Positions 21,879 to 25,788 of a stretch of DNA of 25,788 nucleotides are shown here, piece after piece (within the stretch, counting starts at the first letter, position 1; each line of letters starts with the position of its first letter). Source of the stretch: CALKWS01 sp035302405 (GTDB taxonomy: Bacteria; Actinomycetota; Actinomycetes; Actinomycetales; Beutenbergiaceae). The stretch lies in contig DATGSR010000114.1 of NCBI GenBank assembly GCA_035302405.1, positions 1 through 25,788 of the forward strand, read 5' to 3'. The notes beneath the pieces are model-generated. The model made no database searches, was not told where the DNA came from, and saw only the letters and a program-made list of their open reading frames with translations. Made by a program: the position numbers and the translations under genes.

Positions 21879-23696
21879 ATGAACCTCGCAGTACAGGCCC
21901 TGCTGGCCATCCTTCCTATCGTCGTGATTGCAACGCTGCTCGTCGGGCTGCGATGGCCCGCGAAATACGCAATGCCGGTGGGCTTCCTGGTGATCGTGGT
22001 GATCGCCGGCACCGCCTGGCAGATGGAATGGCTGGCCATCGGCGCCTCCACGGTGCAGGGCCTGGTTATCGCCGTCACGCTGCTGTGGATCGTTTTCGGT
22101 GCGCTGCTACTCCTGGAGACGGTCACCAAGAGCGGAGCACTGCACACGATTCGCGCCGGCTTCACCAACATCAGCGCCGACCGGCGGGTCCAGGTGATCA
22201 TCATCGCCTGGTTGTTCGGTTCCTTCATCGAAGGCGCCGCCGGCTTCGGCACCCCGGCCGCGGTGGTGGCGCCGCTACTGCTCGCACTGGGGTTCCCTGC
22301 GGTGGCTGCGGTGATGGCCGGGCTGATCATCCAGTCCACACCGGTCAGTTTCGGAGCGGTGGGCACGCCGATGGTCGTGGGCGTGGGTACGGGATTGTCC
22401 GGCACCGATGGCGCCTTCGTTTCCGGGGTGCAGGCTCGCGCCGATGAGTTGGGCATGGGCCACGGGGAATTCGTCGCACACACCGCCACCCAAGTCGCCA
22501 CCATGCACGCGGTGATCGGCCTGCTCGTGCCGCTGTTCATGGTGGTCCTGCTCACCGGGTTCTTCGGCGAGAAGCGCAGTTTCAAAGCCGGGTTGGCCGT
22601 TGCCCCCTTCGCCATCTACGCCGCTGTGGCGATGAACGTCCCGTACGTCCTGGTCGCCTACCTACTGGGGCCGGAGTTCCCTGCACTCATCGGCGGCCTG
22701 ATCGGCCTGCTGCTGGTGATGTACACCTCCTCCAAGGGTTTCTTGATGCCCAAGGACACCTGGGACTTTCCTGCTCGCAGGACCTGGCCCACGTGGTGGA
22801 TGGGACGGATCGACCCCGAGCAAACCCTGGCGCGGGTGGAACGCCGCAATATGCCGATGTTGCTGGCGTGGAGCCCGTACGTGATCGTCGCCGCGTTGTT
22901 GCTGGCGACCCGGAACATCCCGGCGGTGGCCGATTTCCTCACCGGTCCGGCGGTGCTGCACGTGAACGACATCTTCGGCACCGGCATCTCCCAGAACTGG
23001 GAAATCCTGTACTCCCCCGGCGCGATCTTCGTGCTCACCTGTCTGATCACCTACGTGCTGCATCGGATGAACCGCGGGATGATCACTTCCTCATGGAAAG
23101 TGGCCGGCAAACAGATCGCCGGCGCCGCGGTGGCCCTGCTCTTCGCGTTGCCGCTGGTGCGGATCTTCATCAACTCCGGCATGGAGTTCAACAGCAGCGG
23201 CCTTGATTCCATGCCGATCGCCCTCGCGGAGGCCGCCGCCAGCGCCACCGGCGGCAACTGGCCGCTCCTGGCGCCGTGGATCGGGGCCCTGGGCGCTTTC
23301 GCTGCCGGCTCCAACACGGTGTCGAACATGATGTTCTCCCTGTTCCAGTTCAGCACCGGTGAGACCATCGGCGTTGCGTCACCGGAGACGATCGTGGCGG
23401 CCCAGGCCGTGGGAGGTGCTGCGGGCAACATGGTGGCGGTACACAACGTGGTCGCGGCGGCGGCCACGGTGGGCTTGCTGGGCCAAGAGGGCCGGTTGAT
23501 CCGTAAGAGCGTCGTCCCGATGACGTACTACCTGCTGGCAGCCGGCGCCTTCACCTTCCTGTGGGTGTACGGCTTCGGCCTCAACGCCGGAACGGTGCTG
23601 CTGGTGTTGCTGGTGGCCGCGTTGGTCTTCACGGCGGTCAAGATCCGGACCCGAACCGAGCAATACAACCCAGCGCTGGAACTAGAGCGCACCTAG
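21879..23696 (+). CDS. lldP: L-lactate permease (LctP/LldP family)
   Basis: This is a 605-residue inner-membrane symporter that takes up lactate and glycolate with protons. The hydrophobic profile gives about 13-14 helices. The hallmark FIEGAAGFGTPAAVVAP (about 111-127) and the following PVSFGAVGTPMVVGVGTG are near-identical to the family consensus. GSNTVSNMMFSLFQF and AAGNMVAVHNVVAAAATVGL near the C-terminus correspond to the second conserved half. It is slightly longer than the usual 550. The ATG at 21879 is chosen because GCGGAGG (21867-21873) is 5 nt away. The ATG at 21875 is out of frame. No lactate dehydrogenase gene is adjacent in the window. The GntR/FCD palindrome seen elsewhere in the window is not present upstream. 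Confidence 0.95.
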   Translation: MNLAVQALLAILPIVVIATLLVGLRWPAKYAMPVGFLVIVVIAGTAWQMEWLAIGASTVQGLVIAVTLLWIVFGALLLLETVTKSGALHTIRAGFTNISADRRVQVIIIAWLFGSFIEGAAGFGTPAAVVAPLLLALGFPAVAAVMAGLIIQSTPVSFGAVGTPMVVGVGTGLSGTDGAFVSGVQARADELGMGHGEFVAHTATQVATMHAVIGLLVPLFMVVLLTGFFGEKRSFKAGLAVAPFAIYAAVAMNVPYVLVAYLLGPEFPALIGGLIGLLLVMYTSSKGFLMPKDTWDFPARRTWPTWWMGRIDPEQTLARVERRNMPMLLAWSPYVIVAALLLATRNIPAVADFLTGPAVLHVNDIFGTGISQNWEILYSPGAIFVLTCLITYVLHRMNRGMITSSWKVAGKQIAGAAVALLFALPLVRIFINSGMEFNSSGLDSMPIALAEAAASATGGNWPLLAPWIGALGAFAAGSNTVSNMMFSLFQFSTGETIGVASPETIVAAQAVGGAAGNMVAVHNVVAAAATVGLLGQEGRLIRKSVVPMTYYLLAAGAFTFLWVYGFGLNAGTVLLVLLVAALVFTAVKIRTRTEQYNPALELERT

Positions 23697-23825
23697 CAGC
23701 AACCGGGTACGCACGGCACGGTCCGCGGCGATGGGCACCACGCGGGACGCGTCGAGGGCCGGACGCCGGAAGATTCCTGCGTCGATACCTGCCACGGCGC
23801 CGCGTGGCTCTGCCATCATCCGAGC

Positions 23826-24698
23826 ATGAACCCCGAGCCACCCGGACCACCCGAATCGTCCGAACCTACGGGCGCGCAGCCTGTCCCCGCTGGTCCGCAG
23901 GGCCATCCCCAGCCCGGCCCTACCCATACCGGGTCCCATCCCTGGCCCGGAGGACCGGCCCAGGCTGGGGCGCCGACGCACGCGTTCCACGGTCCCGCCG
24001 GTGCTCCGGGCCACCACACCGGCGCCCAAGGTCCGACAGGTCCGCCCCCCGGCGCCCAAGGTCCGGCAGGTCCGCCCCCCGGCGCCCAAGGTCGGGTGGG
24101 TCCGCCACCGGGCGCCCAAGGTCCGGTGGGTCCGCCACCGCACGCTCATGATCCGGTGGGCCCGCCGCCGGGCCCCCACAGCCAGGCCCGCCCATCGCCG
24201 GGCATCCCAGGTCAGGCGGGGCCGCTACCCGGCACCCACGGGCAGGCTAATTACCACGATCAGCCGCCCTGGCCCCCGGCCGACCCCGCTGCGCCACACG
24301 GACATCAGGGCAGGGCAGCGCAGGGCCCCGCCAATGGCGACCCTGCCCAACGCACCAGCGCCGAGCGCACCCGCATGGTGCTGCAGATCCTGAGCCCTGT
24401 GCTCATCGCAGCCGGCCTATCCCTGCCCGAGGGTGGATCGGTGGGCTGGCTGGACCATCTGCTCTGGTCACTGTTCGCGGCGGTCGCCGCTCTCGTCCAA
24501 CTCATCACGTTGAGCAACTCGGCATCGTCCTCCGCCGCTCAGCGCTGGTCGCTGGCCGCCGTGGCCACCGCAGCCCTGGTCGGGTATTGGGTGATCATCG
24601 TGCTCCCAGGCATCTCCGCGAACTCCGCCTTCCTGCAGACTCTCGGGGTCGGGTGCGCGGCGGTGGGGCTGTGGCTCGCACCCGGACGGCGCATCTGA
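23826..24698 (+). CDS. Pro/Gly-rich repeat membrane protein (290 aa), family unknown
   Basis: The N-terminal about 175 residues are low-complexity Pro/Gly/His/Gln. Five 10-residue units of the type GAQGPxGPPP (residues 66-115) are encoded by five exact 30 bp DNA repeats at 24021-24170. The last about 110 residues form about four transmembrane helices: MVLQILSPVLIAAGLSL, HLLWSLFAAVAALVQLITL, SLAAVATAALVGYWVIIVL and FLQTLGVGCAAVGLWLAP. Proline-rich cytosolic leaders on small membrane proteins are common in actinobacteria and often mediate protein contacts. There is no clear ribosome binding site before the ATG. The next gene starts one base after the stop, so the two are an operon. No function is inferred. 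Confidence 0.7.
   Translation: MNPEPPGPPESSEPTGAQPVPAGPQGHPQPGPTHTGSHPWPGGPAQAGAPTHAFHGPAGAPGHHTGAQGPTGPPPGAQGPAGPPPGAQGRVGPPPGAQGPVGPPPHAHDPVGPPPGPHSQARPSPGIPGQAGPLPGTHGQANYHDQPPWPPADPAAPHGHQGRAAQGPANGDPAQRTSAERTRMVLQILSPVLIAAGLSLPEGGSVGWLDHLLWSLFAAVAALVQLITLSNSASSSAAQRWSLAAVATAALVGYWVIIVLPGISANSAFLQTLGVGCAAVGLWLAPGRRI
24021..24170. repeat. Five 30 bp in-frame tandem repeats
   Basis: The units start at 24021, 24051, 24081, 24111 and 24141. The first four begin GGCGCCCAAGGTC, and the last is diverged. They encode GAQGPxGPPP decapeptides. Copy number is likely to vary between strains. Confidence 0.9.
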
Positions 24699-24699
24699 C

Positions 24700-25281
24700 A
24701 TGCGCTCGTCAACCCCATGGATCGGGACCGCACTTGCGCTACTGCTGCTGTCCCTCGGCCTGCCCTGGGGTGTGGTGGGTGCTGAATGGCACTATGTCCC
24801 GGGCTGGTTCAACCCTGGCACCTGCGTGACCACCGCCGACGGTTACATGGACTGCACCCCCGGGTTCGCCTCGCCCGGCTATCACCTGTTGGGCCCCGGG
24901 GCGCCGGGGGCTGGATATACCAGCGACGCGCGGGTGTTCCTGGTCGCAGCCGTGGGGCTGACGTTGTGGGCGTTCTACCGTCGCAGCGTAACCGCGGGCA
25001 ACGGGCCGTCTACGGTGGCCAAGCCCGCCGCGGTGGCCAACCCGTCTACGGTGACCGAGCCGTCTACGGTGGCCAGCGCAACCGCAGTGCCCGGACACGT
25101 CGCGCTGGACTGGGCGATCGTGCTGCTCAGTGCCGCGATCTTGCTGACCGGCTCCGCGCTCCGCCCCGGCGCGGTCGCAGCAATCCTGGCCGTGGCACTC
25201 CTGTTTCCGGCGTCGTCGATCCCCCGCAGGCTCCGTGAGTGCCGCAGAGGTTCCACCGGCGCCGCTTACGGCGCAGGGTGA
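24700..25281 (+). CDS. Small membrane protein with in-frame 18 bp repeats, family unknown
   Basis: This is a 193-residue protein. The N-terminus is a transmembrane helix or uncleaved signal (TPWIGTALALLLLSLGLPW). An extracytoplasmic segment with two cysteines follows (Cys42 in GTCVTTAD and Cys52 in YMDCTPGF, possibly a disulfide). Then come a second helix (VFLVAAVGLTLWAFY), a Pro/Ser/Thr/Val linker made of 18 bp repeats (25006-25077), and a last helical pair near WAIVLLSAAILLTGSAL and AAILAVALLFPASSI. The ATG lies one base after the stop of the previous gene. It is probably co-translated with it, and the two may act together in the membrane. No family is recognised. Confidence 0.68.
   Translation: MRSSTPWIGTALALLLLSLGLPWGVVGAEWHYVPGWFNPGTCVTTADGYMDCTPGFASPGYHLLGPGAPGAGYTSDARVFLVAAVGLTLWAFYRRSVTAGNGPSTVAKPAAVANPSTVTEPSTVASATAVPGHVALDWAIVLLSAAILLTGSALRPGAVAAILAVALLFPASSIPRRLRECRRGSTGAAYGAG
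25006..25077. repeat. Four 18 bp tandem repeats inside the last membrane-protein gene
   Basis: CCGTCTACGGTG occurs at 25006, 25042 and 25060. The unit at 25024 is diverged (CCCGCCGCGGTG). They encode PSTVAK, PAAVAN, PSTVTE and PSTVAS. Confidence 0.75.
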
Positions 25282-25368
25282 TCAGCGGACCGGTGTGCGC
25301 AGCGATTCCAGGCGGAAGCGCGAGGCCAGAGTGCGATTCGAGATGTGCGGCTACGTGTGGGCAGCGAA

Positions 25369-25398
25369 AAGCGCCGGTCCGATACGGATCCGGCGCTT
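25369..25398 (-). terminator. Rho-independent terminator of the tmRNA gene
   Basis: AAGCGCCGG (25369-25377) and CCGGCGCTT (25390-25398) are perfect reverse complements with a 12 nt loop. Read on the minus strand the hairpin runs into TTTTCGC, 10 nt after the 3' end of the tmRNA. Confidence 0.8.
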
Positions 25399-25407
25399 AT
25401 CGCGACA

Positions 25408-25775
25408 GGTGGAGATGGCGGGAATCGAACCCGCGTCCGACGGTGAAGATCCAGGGCTTCTCCGGGTGCAGTCTGCCTGCGATTTTCTCGGCCCCAGCGA
25501 TCACGCAGACAAGTCGCTGACGGGCCCAGTCACCTGAAAGTCCCGGCAACCCCGATGACGAGGGTTACCAGCAGTGGCTCTCTAGACGACGCCAGGATCC
25601 GGGACGAGAGCTAGCCCGGGCTGACGGACTTCGAAGGCTCGCTCAGGCGGCGAGGGCGAAGTCGGTGCGCTTGGAATCAGCACCTATTGGTTTGCAAGGG
25701 GCGTTATCGAGATAACCTTGCGTCCTCGACCCGCTTCCCCTGAAACGACAACCGTCGTCGAAACCGATCATCCCC
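25408..25775 (-). ncRNA. ssrA: Transfer-messenger RNA (tmRNA)
   Basis: tmRNA rescues stalled ribosomes and tags their products for proteolysis. The 5' end GGGGATGATCGGTTTCGACG (from 25775) and the 3' end with T-arm CGGGTTCGATTCCCG and CATCTCC form the acceptor stem: GGGGAUG pairs with CAUCUCC with one G-U. The tag frame is at 25643-25681: GCT GAT TCC through GCC GCC TGA, giving ADSKRTDFALAA, with the actinobacterial ending and the ALAA degron. Pseudoknot stems are visible downstream. After the discriminator A the DNA reads CCT, so the terminal A of CCA must be added after transcription. The 12-residue tag ending TDFALAA resembles those of Micrococcales. The whole gene is within the window. 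Confidence 0.97.
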
Positions 25776-25788
25776 TGTGGAGTTGTGC

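Noticed and set aside
25410..25440. tRNA gene
   Set aside because: The T-arm and acceptor sequence belong to the 3' end of the tmRNA. No anticodon arm follows, and the tag frame and 5' half are found 230-360 bp away.
1..25788. Prophage, transposon or integrated island
   Set aside because: No transposase, integrase, phage structural gene, terminal inverted repeat or attachment-site duplication was seen, even next to the tmRNA, a common integration site. The right flank of ssrA is cut by the window.

Overview
The window is high-GC DNA with strong G/C preference at third codon positions, many GTG/TTG starts and ATGA/GTGA stop-start overlaps. It carries a tmRNA gene whose tag reads ADSKRTDFALAA, an MshA-like glycosyltransferase, a WYL regulator and several genes that look leaderless. 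Together these point to a member of the Actinomycetota. The tag resembles those of Micrococcales and related orders, but I cannot place the genus. I see no transposase, integrase, CRISPR array or tRNA gene.

Layout. 1-2843: the end of a probable aminotransferase gene, an M20 amidohydrolase, an Asp/Glu-racemase-type enzyme and a GntR/FCD regulator. 2865-4014 (minus): a short run of small genes, two of them broken by frameshifts, ending in a membrane PH-domain protein. 4037-6933: a divergent pair, succinate-semialdehyde-type dehydrogenase (minus) and class III omega-aminotransferase (plus). 7127-7845: two overlapping DUF202 membrane proteins. 7953-9041: a VOC protein divergent from a TetR regulator, with two tandem operator-like palindromes between them. 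9116-10997: a BadF/BadG-type sugar kinase and a SIS-domain protein. 11062-13435: SulP anion transporter plus ArsR regulator (minus), with 52-54 bp tandem repeats at the sulP 3' end. 13577-15568: an ACR3/BASS-type exporter overlapping tail-to-tail with a WYL regulator. 15657-16693: a doubtful small ORF and an alpha/beta hydrolase. 16694-17565: a gene-poor stretch with 33 bp repeats and a possible decayed small membrane-protein gene. 17566-18780: glutathione-independent formaldehyde dehydrogenase. 18933-21675 (minus): AI-2E family exporter and GT4 glycosyltransferase, bridged by a 39-codon pentapeptide-repeat-like ORF. 21879-23696: lactate permease with a good promoter. 23826-25281: two membrane proteins with in-frame tandem repeats. 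25408-25775 (minus): ssrA tmRNA and its terminator.

How the genes work together. The clearest link is a perfect 14 bp palindrome, GATTGTCGACAATC. It occurs 19-20 bp upstream of the start of the racemase/GntR operon and again at the same distance upstream of the aminotransferase, in the region shared with the dehydrogenase. I infer that the GntR/FCD protein controls both loci as one regulon. That regulon would take an N-acylated or chiral amino compound through deacylation, transamination and semialdehyde oxidation. The substrate is unknown. The second clear regulatory unit is TetR-VOC with its paired palindromes. The third is ArsR-SulP divergent from an ACR3-like exporter, where the ArsR protein contains no cysteine and so is unlikely to sense arsenite in the classical way.
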